Origin: Euborellia annulipes
Lineage: Eukaryota > Arthropoda > Insecta > Dermaptera > Anisolabididae
Length of the DNA: 64,000 nucleotides
NCBI GenBank assembly: GCA_023213315.1
Contig: JAKCPI010004278.1
Location: 124,001-188,000 of the forward strand
Direction: 5' to 3'
This document shows positions 29,364 to 41,399 of the stretch, piece after piece. The translations under genes were made by a program, and so were the position numbers. The notes under the pieces are model-generated. The model ran no database searches. It saw only the letters and a list, made by a program, of their open reading frames with translations, and was not told where the DNA came from. Each line of letters starts with the position of its first letter. Within the stretch, counting starts at the first letter, position 1.

Positions 29364-29880
29364 TCAGTGGCGTCCCTGGGACATCGAAATGTCCGCTCCC
29401 GCTGGGACGTTCGTTCTGAAACCTATTTTGGCCAGTAATTCACTGCAGTCCCAGCGCCCCTCCAAGAGATTCTGGAGATTCCTTAGGAGATGGTCTTTCC
29501 TCCTTTCAATTAGGCTCTTAAGGTCAAATAGGACCAATAGCTCTCCATATGGAATGTCAGCCCCAGAGAGTCTGACTTTCTTATAAAATAAATATCTTAA
29601 GAATTTCTTCTGGACTCCCTCAATCAAGTTGACTTGATCATTGGTTGACGGAGCCCAGATCAAAGGAATATACACAAGCCGAGACCTCACAAGAGAGTAA
29701 TAGAGCGTGAGTATAGTCTGAATTTTCTTAAAATTACTCGAATTTCTCTTAATGAACCCAAGCATTCTGTAGGCATTGTTTACAATATTTTGAACATGTA
29801 AATTAAAAGACAGTTGAGAATCATTTGTTATTCCAAGATCCTTAACAATATCCTTGCGTACCAACCACTTCTTCCATATT
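29364..29880 (-). pseudogene. Jockey/CR1-type LINE RT, C-terminal end
   Basis: DIVKDLGITNDSQLSFNLHV, YRMLGFIKRNS, LYYSLVRSRLVY, NLIEGVQKKFLRYLFYK, FDLKSLIERR: the standard C-terminal region of a LINE RT. The frame ends at 29364; 5' part missing. The fragment at 30720-31515 is of a similar family on the opposite strand. Confidence 0.85.
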
Positions 29881-30033
29881 TATTACATAAAATAAAACAA
29901 TAATCAATAATTTACTTAATATTAATGCAGGACCGGACGTGATCAACTCTTCTATGCTAAACACAGTGGTTTTCTTACTCGGTCGAAACTCAAGATTGAA
30001 GGCGAGAAGTAGAAACAAAAATAATTTTTGTTA

Positions 30034-30484
30034 TCAGAGGTTTATTTTTACAGGTTTATAATGAAGGCCATTTTTTACATCTGCCTCATGTCCTCGCAGA
30101 TTCCCAAAATTGCACTCTGAGGACAGTCTTCTCAGTTCTGTGACATAGGCGTCGAACGATTCGCCCTGTCGCTGGTCTCTCTTAAAGAATATATAAGAGT
30201 TTAGGCTTACATTGTTTATAGGTTTAAAAAAATCATCAAATTTTTTTATTACCACGTCATATTTTTCCTGTTCTTCTTCGGTGAAACCAAATGCATTATA
30301 TATTTGCAGGCATTCCGCTCCTATACAGTGTAGGAGGATCGCCACTTGAGTTTCTTCATCTAGTTTGGACGTCGAAGTCGCTGTTCTATAAATAGAGAAC
30401 CTTTGTTTCCATCTTTTATACGCTTCCGCCGTTAAGTCGTTTAAGGCTTCTGGAGGCTTTAATCCACTTGTAGCTATATTGATT
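30034..30484 (-). pseudogene. gag: Gypsy-type gag fragment
   Basis: Starts without ATG near 30484 (TSGLKPPEAL, YKRWKQRFSIYRTAT) and runs AILLHCIGAECLQIYNAFGF, FFKRDQRQGESFDAYVTELR, a typical Retrotrans_gag. It ends at a stop soon after CNFGNLRG, where a zinc knuckle would be expected further on. Only gag is present. Confidence 0.8.
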
Positions 30485-30719
30485 TTATTTTAATTTTCTT
30501 TTTTCTTTATATAATAAATTTCTTCTTTTCTATACCGCAGCTCTATGTAACGTTTAACAGGATGGGATATATATATATAAATCCCATCCCGTTAACTTGA
30601 TTCTGTTATCCAATCAAAGTGTAATTTTATATTAATACTTATTTATCAATTATTAATTCTAAGGACACTTATTTATGTTACGTAATAATTATAATCATAT
30701 ATTAATAATCTGAATGGTG

Positions 30720-31515
30720 TAATATAAATGGTTTAAATTTAAATTCCGAAAAATGTCACTCAATAACTTTTACAAGAAAAAAGACTTAATTCACTGTGTC
30801 AATATAGCTTAAATAACGAGCCATTAAAGTAAAACAACAGAGGATCTTGGTGTGTTATTGGACGAAGAGCTAACGTAATTTTCTCTCCACATATCGCAAA
30901 TATAGTCAATAGGGCTTATAAAATGCTAGGATTTCTAATGAGAAACTTCAAACATTTTAAAGATTTAAAAACACTGAAATCATTGTATATGTCTCTTGTA
31001 AGATCTCGCCTCGAATACGCCTCTGTTGTCTGGAACCCGGTTACAGGTATAAAAGAAATTTTTGAGACATCTTTTTTTTTTACAAAAATCACGCTTTTCG
31101 AGGTGAGATCCCTGGAAAGTAGGAGGAGCCAACATGGCCTAAAACTTTGGTATTTATGATATTATTAATTATGGATTGGACTGTCCGATGTTGCTTGAGC
31201 GGGTTGGACTTTCCGTGCAGGCCTTTGATAGGAGACAAATGATTTGCTCCATCAGGGGCTTACGCAAACTCAATATAGGGAAAGACCTCCCATAAATGTA
31301 ACAGAGCCCGATCTGAGGGAGATTGAAGTAGTTGGAATTGAAAAAAATGATTTGTTCTTTTATGTAGGCATATTGTATGTATTATATTTTATTTACTTTC
31401 TAGTAGAATTTTTATTGTAATAATAATAATATTGCCTATTTTAGTTTTTTCATTTTTATAATTGTCGTTCTCAAATGCTAATTTGGGTAACACCTGTAAT
31501 TTGAGTATAAATAAA
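30720..31515 (+). pseudogene. LINE RT 3' end
   Basis: Plus-strand fragments TEDLGVLLDEEL, MLGFLMRNFKHFKDLKTLKS, RLEYASVVWNP, then in other frames FEVRSLESRR and LLERVGLSVQAFDRRQ, matching the RT C-terminus. The 3' end is a (ATAAATAA)-like tail near 31500. Several shifts and an internal deletion after WNP. Confidence 0.8.
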
Positions 31516-32107
31516 TAATAATAAGCTTATGTATTAAAATGAGATGACTTTCTTGCCAAAGAATTCATTTATTGTAAATAAAAATGTTCCTATACACTGT
31601 ATTTATATTTTTTATATGAAATTAATAAATATTTGTAAAAAAAAAAAAAAACTCTAACAAAAAAAAAAAAACACAGTTCCAAATCCCAACCACCGACGGC
31701 TTCCTTTCGTCCTGGTCCCGTTTTTTAAATAATATTTAAGAGCCTCAATAAGAGATAATTCTGATAATTAGCTTAACACACACAAGGTATAATATCTGCA
31801 AAATTCTAAATTATGAAGAGTTATTTAATATGAGCTAATTATGATAGAATAGCATAAGTGATAATACCCTGTTCATTTGCTCCTCTAGATTCGTTCTCCA
31901 ACTCCAGCCAGGGCCATTGGTTAAAATTGTGGCCTTCATGCCAACATAAATAAAAAAAAGTTATTTAAAAATTTGTCAAAATTCCCTAAACATGGGCTAC
32001 CAAAATGTATATTCCACAAATCCTTTCTCTCGTTATAATGACAGATAAATGCAATTATAAGTTAGCATTAAAAATAAAAGGAAATTGATAATATGATTTG
32101 AAAAAAA
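31516..32107. other. No gene seen
   Basis: AT-rich, with two poly-A tracts near 31640-31672; no supported feature. Confidence 0.4.
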
Positions 32108-32204
32108 GTGCATGAGGTAGATTTGAACTCGCGAAGTTTGGTTACGTGAGATGGAAAAAAATATAGATTGCATAATGACGAATTAACCAGTTGAGCCAAA
32201 CTTT
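32108..32204 (-). mobile_element. tRNA-like sequence (SINE head or tRNA pseudogene)
   Basis: The minus strand has a perfect A box TGGCTCAACTGG (32199-32188), a B-box-like CGAGTTCAAATCT (32131-32119) and a T run just after. The boxes are further apart than in ordinary tRNAs and no cloverleaf closes, so it is not called as a tRNA gene. Confidence 0.5.
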
Positions 32205-32283
32205 ATTGAATTGCTTTTAAGGAGAAATAAGCCATATAAGAAACATGAAATAAAAGAAGTATTAAAAAAATTTTAATATTCCA

Positions 32284-33625
32284 CATATGATATATCATTT
32301 TTCATTACTTTTTATGCGGATTAATAATTTATAATCTAAATGTCAATAGCATGCATAGTTTTCAAATAATTCAATGGGCAAACGTCAGATTGTTTATGTC
32401 TTGATGTAATTAAACCAAAAACTCTATCTAACATATGATACATGTCATTAATTCTTGAATTCCCCCTGATTCCAGAGAACTAAAGCCCTTTTAATTATAT
32501 GATCTAATTTGGGAGTTATTGGCGATCAAAGTTAAGCTTATTTTCGATCTTAATGACATCAACACTCAATTCTATTGTATTATCGAAAAAGCTTATTTAG
32601 CATTGTCTGATCAAAATCAAATTTTTACCAGAGATTTATAATTAAAAAATGAGTTTTTTTCTAAAGTTTCATCGAGATTGGTAAAGAAATAAATAAAATA
32701 TTAACTATTTTGTAAATTGTGTTTTAGAATTCGGAATCCCGGGTAGGTAAAGAGAGCGATCTATGAACCGTGTCTAGGCTTGATCTGAGATCCCAAATTC
32801 TAAAACTCAATTTACAAAATAGTCAATATTTTATTTATTTCTTTACCAATCTCAATGAAACTTTAGAAAAAAACTCATTTTTTATTTATAAATCTCTGGT
32901 AAAAATTTGGTTTTAATCTGACAATGCTAAATAAACTTTTTTCGATAATATTGTATTGAGTGTTGATGTCATTAAAGATCGAAAATAAGCTTAACTTTGA
33001 TCGCCAATAACTCCCAAATTAGATCATATAATTAAAAGGGCTTTAGTTCTCTGGAATCAGGGGGAATTCAAGAATTAATGACATGTATCATATGTTAGAT
33101 AGAGTCTTTGGTTTAATTACATCAAGCAGTAGCGTAGCCAGGATTTCTGCTTGGGGGGGGGGGCCCAAAAGTTTTATGACACCCCCCCCCCCCCTTCTCC
33201 AAGAAACTTAAAGTGGAGAATTTTTTTTTTAGATAATATAATAATTATAAATAAAAATCAAATAAAAAAAATTTTTTTTTTCTTGAAATAAAAAATAATT
33301 TTAATACAAAATTCGTAAATATTAGAGATTTTTTCAATTATTTATAGGTTTTTTGTTAGATTTTAGAATTTATGAGAGTTAATAAAATAATTATTTAAAA
33401 AAAAAATAATAATTAGGGAAAACAATAGGTTTTTTTTTGTTTTGGAGAAGGCTTTGGGGGGGGGCCCGGCCCCCCTGGGCCCCCCCCTGAATACGCCACT
33501 GACATCAAGGCATAAACTATCTGACGTTTGCTTATTGAATTATGTGAAAACTAGGCATGCTATGGAAATTTTGTTTATAAATTATTAATCCGCTTAAAAA
33601 GTAATGAAAAATGATATATCATATG
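32284..33625. repeat. Long palindrome, arms ~448 bp
   Basis: Left arm 32284-32731, spacer 32732-32795, right arm 32796-33625. Arms match almost base for base (only a few differences seen) except that the right arm contains a 375-bp hAT MITE plus its duplication. Outer tip CATATGATATATCATTTTTC. No flanking target duplication seen. Confidence 0.9.
33127..33501. mobile_element. hAT-type MITE with 8-bp duplication
   Basis: Ends CAGTAGCGTAGCCAGG (left) and CAGTGGCGTATTCAGG (right, other strand), both leading into G/C runs. ACATCAAG is duplicated at 33119-33126 and 33502-33509. The empty site is preserved in the left palindrome arm (about 32399-32416). Non-coding. Confidence 0.92.
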
Positions 33626-33629
33626 CGCA

Positions 33630-34118
33630 GGGACGGCGCAAGCTATTCTGCCGCCCTAGGCAAGATATTTTTTTTGCGCCCCCCCCTCCCCCCAAATTAG
33701 ATTCTTTTGTTTCCATTTTCCTCCTCAATTGAACTCCTTACCCGAAATCACCACTTTTTACTCATTTTTTTTTGTTTTTGCACTTAACGAGACTTTTACA
33801 TTAATTTACACACACAATCACAAAATAATGTTACATAAACAAATCCCGCTTCTTCTTGATCCGCTGTGTTTTGTTGTTTGATTTGTTCGTGGCGTAAATA
33901 CTTTAAAAATGACTCTTTTTGTTCTGAAATAAACTTATCCTTCTCAGCTTTCCTTTTCCGGTATTGGAAGCCAGATAGTCTTTATTATATATATATTTTT
34001 CTTAAATGGCCAAAGTTGTCGAAAAGACTGTGTATATGTGTGTGTGTGAATGAGAAAGTGTTTTTAAATTAAAAAAAAAAAATATCAAAATAATTTGAAA
34101 TCAGGCGGTTATGACAAA
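33630..34118. other. Possible truncated hAT end; otherwise no gene
   Basis: CAGGGACGGCGCAAGCTATT at 33628 resembles a hAT terminus, but no partner end or duplication was found. The rest is AT-rich, with a TG microsatellite at 34035-34048. Confidence 0.3.
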
Positions 34119-34126
34119 GCATTCAG

Positions 34127-34488
34127 CAGAGTTGGGTTTTATACACGATTTTGCAGTTTTATACAAAAATCGCGGATAAAACGTATAAAATGTATAAAAC
34201 TTGGATGCGCATGCGCATTCCCGAAGAGGAAGGAAATTCAAATAAAATTTCATTTTTCAATTATCAACATATTGATTATATTATTCACTTAATAAAAAGC
34301 AAACAACATCGTCAATGCTTTAAAACATTATAAAATATGAAAAGCTTTTAAGCTGTTTTTTCAGGGGCGGGGGGTTGGTTTTTTACAGTTTTATACTTTT
34401 TATACATCGGCCTAGTTTTATCCGCGATAGTTTTATATATGTATAAAACCTTGTATTATACTCGGCGGGATAAAACCTGCCAACTCTG
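34127..34488. mobile_element. hAT-type MITE, CAGAGTTGG ends
   Basis: 362 bp. Left end CAGAGTTGGGTTTTATACAC, right end (other strand) CAGAGTTGGCAGGTTTTATC. GCATTCAG is duplicated at 34119-34126 and 34489-34496. Subterminal TATAAAAC and CGCGGATAAAAC words repeat in both orientations. The plus-strand frames are chance. Confidence 0.92.
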
Positions 34489-34496
34489 GCATTCAG

Positions 34497-36165
34497 CCAA
34501 TCGCATTTGACTTCCGCTCGACTAGACTGATATTAGCAACAAATTTGGTCCAAAGCATGCTTCCTGTTTTACATATGTTCACGTCTCTCTACAATTTTAA
34601 ATTCGCATTTCATCGAATCCAAGTGTGCATCGAATTCCATTCTCCAAATAATCAAAAATGTTTAATAATCAAGAAGAAATCTGTGATATACATTCTTCAG
34701 AAAAGACATCCATGAAATGGCCGATATAGCCGTATGTTAAGAGGTAAACACATTGATACTTTTTCTTTTTTACTTTTATTTAAAATTTCATTAACATGTT
34801 TCATTTCAATATAAATATTATAAAGATCTTTTTATTACCTATTTCTTTAAATTACTTATTTGGTTATTTGTTCTATAAACTTCAATTAGGAAAAAGATTA
34901 TTATTTTTATTATAATAAAAAAATGATTAAATTTTATAATATATATAAGTAACGAATATGTAATTAATATATTTTAGGCTATAAAGAGGTCTTGGAAAAC
35001 GCATTCTACAAATTAAAAAAAAAAAAAAAAAAAAAATTATATATAAATTTACCAACACCTGACGAAGCAAATTTTTATATTACTATAAAAAACTGGTGTA
35101 AGTATTTAAGATTAGGCTAAATATAAATTAAAAATGTTCATGTTGATTTATAAGCCATATTTGGAGTTTCTATTTAACTAAATTTATTTGTTTCTTGGTC
35201 AAATCTCTCTGATAGTAATAGAGGTCGTGAATAAAACGAATTTATTAAAAATTGGTCTTATGTCCAATGCTCTGAAAATAAAAGACTAATTTTTAATAAA
35301 TTCTGTTTATTCACGTCCTCTATTACCATCAGTAAGATTTTACCAAGAAAGAAACTACTAAATTTTTAAATTTAATTACAGTATATACTGGTCTACACTA
35401 AAAACTTTCTATTTAACTTAAAAGTTGAAAACGATTTAATGAACAAAGGTTGAAAAAAAAATAGAATCCAACCACCAATATATATATAAAATTTCTCTTA
35501 ATATACCCGTATTTTTTTTTTTTTTTTTTTTTTTTTTAGTAAGCAGTCATTGAAGAAATCCTTTTGAAGAAATATCCAATCTAAAAATACAAGTGGGGTC
35601 AAGAAATCTAAAACTTTAGAAGGTATTATTTTTATTATTCCTTTTTAACAACTATCATATATAAAAACTCATAAATAAAATAAATCGTTTATTTTAAATT
35701 TAAAAATCCAACACATAGTTTTAATTTTTGGGAAACAACAAACAACATTCTATCTTTGATATCCATATAGATTTTGGATTTTAAAAAATTCATAATATTA
35801 GTAAAAATTCTCTCGATGCGGACGAGATGTGCCTGTAATTAAAATCCTGTATATTTATTCCTTATTTAAAAAGAATTAAATTTTGGAAACGGGTGGTTTC
35901 TTCTAAAACAGACAGGCACAGAACACAACCTTTGATTACGATTAAAAAAGAGAAAGTTGTGTTCTTTGCGACCAGTCACACCAGATTTTTTTGCGTCGAC
36001 ATATGTTTAGTTTCAGCCGATATATTACAATTCAAGATGTAAAATTTATAAAGAGAAAAAAATATATATGGTAACCATTTCTCCTATCTTTCCAATAAAG
36101 TACAAGAGTAAAGTAGTCTTAAAACAATTTTGAGAGCAAAATGACAATATACATTTTAAAAAATA
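34497..36165. other. No gene; one hairpin
   Basis: Very AT-rich with long A and T tracts. Apart from the hairpin at 35191-35350, nothing is supported. Confidence 0.4.
35191..35350. repeat. Hairpin, 67-bp arms
   Basis: Arms 35191-35257 and 35284-35350 around a 26-base loop; the pairing includes AGAGGTCGTGAATAAAACGA with a few mismatches. No target duplication recognised. Confidence 0.8.
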
Positions 36166-37178
36166 ATTTAATAAAAATTCGTGGAAGATCATTGTGTTTG
36201 GTTCTGATGTAGATTAAACAAGAAGAGAAGTCTGCAGATACAGTTTCGAGGTCTGCAGTCGCAAGCCAATAAATCCTACATAAAAAACATATTGTTTTAT
36301 TCTCGTCTCTACATCAGAACCAAATAATATATCGCAACGATCCCAGGAAGAGATCGTTTTTTTCAATTATTTTAATATTGATTTTGGCTAATTTTAATTA
36401 TTTTTTTTAATTTTTTCTTTTAATCCTATTCGGGAAATAATCTTGGAAAAATAGATTATTAATCCCTTTTAAAATAAATCGAATACTTGTTAAAATAATA
36501 TAAATTTAAATAATTTATGAGAAAGAAAAACAACCAGGAATTGATTGAAGGATATTTGATAAAATAAATAATCCTTTTTTCCCGTTTCCCCAATTGAGAG
36601 GAGTGGAAGAAACATCACTCGTTTGCGGGCTGGCAAAGCCCTCAGATCTACATTCATTCTCTGGCGGGCTGTGAAGCCACTACTATCTTCAAATATACCA
36701 CCCAATGGCGGGATGTGAAACCACTAACATCCAACCTCACTTGACAGCGGGGTGCGAGACCGCCAATATTTTATATCTCTCGATTGCCGACCGAAAAGCC
36801 GTCAGCATCTCCTCTCACTCGGTGCTGGAGCCAGTCAACCCATTTTCTTGACCGAGAGACGGTCCCCACTGGAATCGATTTGCCGAGAGACGTCCTTCAC
36901 TTGCGTTTCGGACGAAGGTCGGCCCGATGCGTCCGAAACATCACATCCCATCAGAAGACATCGCCAACCATCATTATTTATACCTTTTTATTTTATTTTT
37001 TAAATATTTTTCAAATAAAATTTCCAAATTATTTTTTTTTAATAAATTATAATTTATATTTTATTTTTTATTTTTTACGAGCAGATACTCCCACTGATTA
37101 CATCCCAATCCCGTTTTTGGGAGCTCTTCAAAAACGTTGCGATATATATACATAATCTTCCACGAATTTTTATTAAAT
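36166..37178. mobile_element. 1-kb non-coding element with 24-bp inverted ends
   Basis: ATTTAATAAAAATTCGTGGA followed by AGAT at 36166-36189 recurs inverted at 37155-37178. A second inverted pair, TATATCGCAACG..., lies inside (about 36329 and 37140). The left side has an extra block with GGTTCTGATGTAG / CTACATCAGAACC. The centre (36640-36960) repeats GGCGGG/GCGGGG-TGTGAAGCCACTA-like phrases. No transposase, no clear duplication. Confidence 0.6.
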
Positions 37179-38713
37179 ATTTATATTTGTACCACATCAA
37201 AAATAAAAAATAATTGATTGTTTAATTTTAATCAAAATCGTTGCAGCGAATTTTGAAAAAATAGATAAATACTGAAAAAGTACATCAATAAAGTACTAGT
37301 ACTTTTTGGCCAGTTTTATTTAAAAGCTTATTTTCACATTCCTTCATGCTTAAAATTGAACACGCACAGACTGACCATGTCGCGAAAACCACTTTTTTGG
37401 ATTCAGAGGACCTCAAAACGTGTATATCCAACGAATTTTTAACATGAATCCAATACTTTCTCTTTCTCTCACTCTATATATACATATAATTCATATATAG
37501 GTAAGAGAATGTAAAAAACAAATGTTAGTATTTCCATATTTCTTAGAGAATAAACATTTTTAGAAGAACCACCCGTTTGCAAAATATATATATATATATT
37601 TTAATACAAAAAGTATTTAATTTTATTTTAAATAAATTAATCTTAAATATTTTTTTTTTTTCAGCATTAATACGGACGAATTATATGAATGCAAATTTAA
37701 TTATGCCCTGTGAATTGGCATTTGATAATGGATGAAGAGCAATAAAGAAAGATTTAGCCATTCTTTGAAAAAGAAATGAAAAACTCTGGATATCAGGTCT
37801 GTATCTTTTATAATTTCGTGCACATCCAACCATCTGTTCCCTGACCGAATGAATAAATTTTAAAGAATATAAAATATTTTTTATATTTAAAATTTTAACA
37901 CCGTGTTTCTCTTTTTACATTTTCCCATTATTAATAATTTTTCTGGGGAAATTTGGACCCCTTATGATGGGGGGGGGGAGGTTCTTGGTTCTTGCCCCCC
38001 TTGTTTTTTATTTTTTTGCTAGTTCCTAATCTCCCAACTTATTTTTTCTTTGTCATATTTAGGCTATATATATATATAGCTTCGGTTCGATTAGCTTTTG
38101 GGATCGAAGCTGTGAGTTCCTGTTTTATATTATTTTTTTAACTGCCACAGTTACACTCTTCGGCACAGGATTTTGGTGTGTTGGTTAATTTAAAAAATCT
38201 AAATATTTTTTAAATATAGGTTTAATTTATTCAGGACACAGAGTGTATGGCAGTTAAAATAAAGGTAATTAAACCTCGTCTCAGAATTGAATAAAATATT
38301 ATTTTTTTCAAAGGAGAATCTTACTGCAAAGGACCTAAACAGACTAGATCGGGGCCCCTGTAAGTTGTTTTAATTATTATATCATTTTAATATTTGATTG
38401 AAGAATGTTAAAATAGGAGGTTTTCTTTTGCTTTTTTTCCCATAACCTAAAAAAATTATAAACCATAATCCGTCTCTCCTTGAATGAGCCACGGCTTTTC
38501 CGAAATCAAAAGTAGGATAAATAAAAGATTTTTAATTAATTTTTTACTTTATTTTATTAATTATCCTAATAATAATAAAGAACCATAACGTCTCCGGTGA
38601 TTGAAACCTGCACACAGAGTATATTTAATTATTAACAAATATCCATGGGGGATTTTTGAAAAACTATTAAAATGATTTTTTTTTTTTTAATGGGATTTGC
38701 ACAAGCAATTATG
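37179..38713. other. No gene seen
   Basis: AT-rich with TA microsatellites (37581-37600, 38066-38080) and a G9 run at 37970. No supported coding frame. Confidence 0.4.
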
Positions 38714-38847
38714 ATTTGAATTAAATTGCAGAAGTATTTTGTTGTGATGAACTTAGGTGTTGATGGTACTACAGTTTTTTTATTTTAATTTCAACTATCA
38801 ACACCTAAGTTCATCACAACAAAATACTTCTGCAATTTAATTCAAAT
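38714..38847. repeat. Perfect hairpin, 51-bp arms
   Basis: Arms 38714-38764 and 38797-38847 are exact reverse complements around a 32-base loop (core ATTTTGTTGTGATGAACTTA). Such perfect arms mean recent origin. Confidence 0.95.
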
Positions 38848-38879
38848 ATTAAAATGATGTTAAAATTCATTATTGTAAT

Positions 38880-39472
38880 CGCTGACTTTGGCAACGTAGA
38901 CGACATTTTCGAGAAGCTCTTTAACAAATCAGGTTCCAAATCTTTTACTTCTTCTCTCTTACCAGTCATGTTGTGTATGAAATAAATATTAACTTTATAT
39001 TTATTAAGTTAAAAATTTCCAAGTTTCGATTAAATTGACTCTTTATTTTTTTCTAGGTGACAAAGGACCATTGCAGCTGACAATATTACAATCTTCTAGA
39101 GCTTTAGAACTGAAAGTCTTTGAAGCCCAGCAAGAGTTTCAATTTTTTGATCAAAAAAATTGCAAGCACATGAAAATAAAGAAGATGAATTTCTCGAAGG
39201 TATCTCAGCGCCAAAGAAGAAAAGGGGACCCCAACAAAGAAAAAGAGAAATGACAAGTGAGGATGGCAACGTAGACGACATTTTCGAGAAGCTCTTTAAC
39301 AAATCAGGTTCCAAATCTTTTACTTCTTCTCTCTTACGAGTCATGTTGCTTTTGAAATAAAATCCATTGCCGAAAGAACTTTCGGCAAATATATTAGTCA
39401 AACGTTAAAAACAATAAAAAGCTATCTTGCTAAAGATGCGATTTTAGAGATTACACAAATTATGCATAAATA
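38880..39472 (+). pseudogene. BESS-domain (MADF-BESS type) C-terminus, with a ~100-bp duplication
   Basis: From about 39150 the plus strand reads SAPKKKRGPQQRKREMTSED (basic, nuclear-signal-like), then GNVDDIFEKLFNK, and, after a shift near 39340, FGKYISQTLKTI and LAKDAILEITQIMHK before a stop at 39470. The last part fits a BESS domain, the protein-interaction module at the C-terminus of MADF-BESS regulators. A block of about 100 bp (GGCAACGTAGACGACATTTT...) at 39264-39360 is repeated at 38889-38985, between the hairpin and this exon. The MADF half is not present nearby. Confidence 0.55.
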
Positions 39473-40185
39473 GGAAAAAAAAATTGAAATTATAAAATTT
39501 AGAAGATTCCATTCAATGTTTTAAAATTTAAAATTAATTTGAAATGTTCCAAGTGGAAATTGGAAATTATTAATAACGTTTTTCTTTAACTAAAGTTTGT
39601 ACAGTCCTCAGCGAACATAATTAATAAAAATTATAACGTAGCCTTAGTATGAAAATTCAGTTTAGCAACTGAATCAAAATTTGCAAGAGCATGTTCTTTC
39701 CATTATTAGAATACTCATTTAGAACAAAATATGATAATGGGCTCAAACCAAGTACCTCTGTTGTTTGAACCAACTTTACATTTGTAAAAAATATTTTTAA
39801 GTCTAAATGACAAAAACTCATTTTCAAATGATATAAATATAATATTATGGTTGGATAACAAAATCATTATTATCGGAATTGTTTAAAGTAAAAATGGCTA
39901 AAAATTACAACCTCACAAGAATATGATTTGATCGTTTTATAAATTGGCAATTTGATTGTTCATATTTAGATTAATCATGAGATCATGTCCTGTTAATTCT
40001 TGAATCTAGAATTTTAGGCAGATTAATTCTTTCACATAGTCGGCGGCAACTAAAGGTTTTTTCGTTTCACTTGTTTGTGTAAAAATGAAACGAACAGAAT
40101 CCCGGGCAAAATGTGTAATGCAATACTGCAATGGCAAGCGACTGAATATTGGGATGGAGCTGGTCAGTTGACCGAAATCTCTATC
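39473..40185. other. No gene seen
   Basis: AT-rich, no supported feature. Confidence 0.4.
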
Positions 40186-40250
40186 TATTTATATATATAA
40201 TAGAGAACTCACTGACTGATTGATTGACTGACTTACAATTATCGCAGTAA
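40186..40250 (+). mobile_element. Possible Helitron-like 5' end
   Basis: TCTATCTATTTATATATATA followed by ATAGAGAACTCACTGACTGA and more ACTGATTGA repeats resembles 5' ends of some insect Helitron-like elements. No 3' hairpin/CTRR end was located. Confidence 0.25.
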
Positions 40251-40699
40251 AGTGATAAAGTCAAAGCTCTTATCAAATTTTTCACAAATCGCTACCACTA
40301 GTTATATATAGTAGGCCTAATTTATAAATTCCAAATGTATATTTTAAAAGGAAAAATAATTCATTCATTTAAATAATAGTCTTCAGATTATTCATTTTAT
40401 TTTAGAAATAAATATTACATATGACATAGCTATGAGAAAGTGAAAAATGACAGATTGGGAAATGTCAAATTCAAATTATTTTGAAAGGTTTTACTTACTT
40501 TTTTCAATATATAAATAATCATTAAACTATTAGCTTCGGTTTCTATGAATTTATTTTTGAATAAAATTATTATATATTTATTTAAACATACATCTGGGTA
40601 GCGAACGTGCAATAGGCGAATCCGTCGCAATTAAATCATTATAAACCCCATTGAATAAGATGATACTATTACCGAAATCTAAATTATAATTTTGAACAC

Positions 40700-40868
40700 T
40701 AGTAAGTTGCGTTGATGCACTGACAGCTCCTATATCATACATTATCCCATTTATAGGTTTTGGTTTCGAACAGAATTTTGTTATTAATTTTATCTGGAAT
40801 TCCTTCAATAATATAAGTTATAACTGCTTCCTCATCGATTCGTCCTCTTGAAGCTATTTCTTTCATTT
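40700..40868 (-). pseudogene. LTR-retrotransposon gag fragment
   Basis: The minus strand reads MKEIASRGRIDEEAVITYII then EGIPDKINNKILF, a pattern seen in gypsy-type gag. It stops soon after. The overlapping longer minus frame 40808-40578 is not recognised. Confidence 0.45.
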
Positions 40869-41399
40869 TTAACACCTACTCTTGAAGGGTTTCACTTTTT
40901 GATTGTTTTAGTATCACTCAATAATTTGTGAAGTTCGGCACTATTCACTTCAATGGAGAATGGAGAACAAAAGTTCCGTTTTAAGTTCATTAAAAGTTTT
41001 TAATCCACGAACAACTTTGTTGTGCCCAAAAGTGGTTTGAGCACTGGTCGAGTTGTTGTATTGCAGAAGGGGATGTGAGGGAACCTTTGAGGGTAAATAA
41101 TAAGCTTAGATATTTTTAATTGGTTTTATTAACAAAGATAATAAATAACAAGGTGAGATGGGAAGATGTGGAGTGAAGTGAAGAGGGGGTGAATTATTAG
41201 TGGGAAGGAAGTGAAGAAATAGATATCCCAAAGCCGGGTCGAATGTGAGAGTAGAATGATACTTTGGTAAATTTGGTAAGAATGGCAACCGGGCCCCGTT
41301 TGACGTGGATTCAAACTGGCAGAGTTTTGGTGTAGGAATCCGTCTCCGCTCCGAACATAGGACATTAAATAGTCCGTTCAGGGGGGAGAGGTCAATCAA

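Noticed and set aside
29389..29586. Plus-strand frame over the LINE RT
   Set aside because: Antisense shadow of the minus-strand RT C-terminus.
33628..33700. hAT element beginning CAGGGACGGCGCAAG
   Set aside because: No second terminus or 8-bp duplication found; left as a possible fragment only.
36752..37155. Two overlapping plus frames (84 and 124 codons)
   Set aside because: They lie in the degenerate GC-rich centre of the 1-kb inverted-end element and show no domain or codon pattern.
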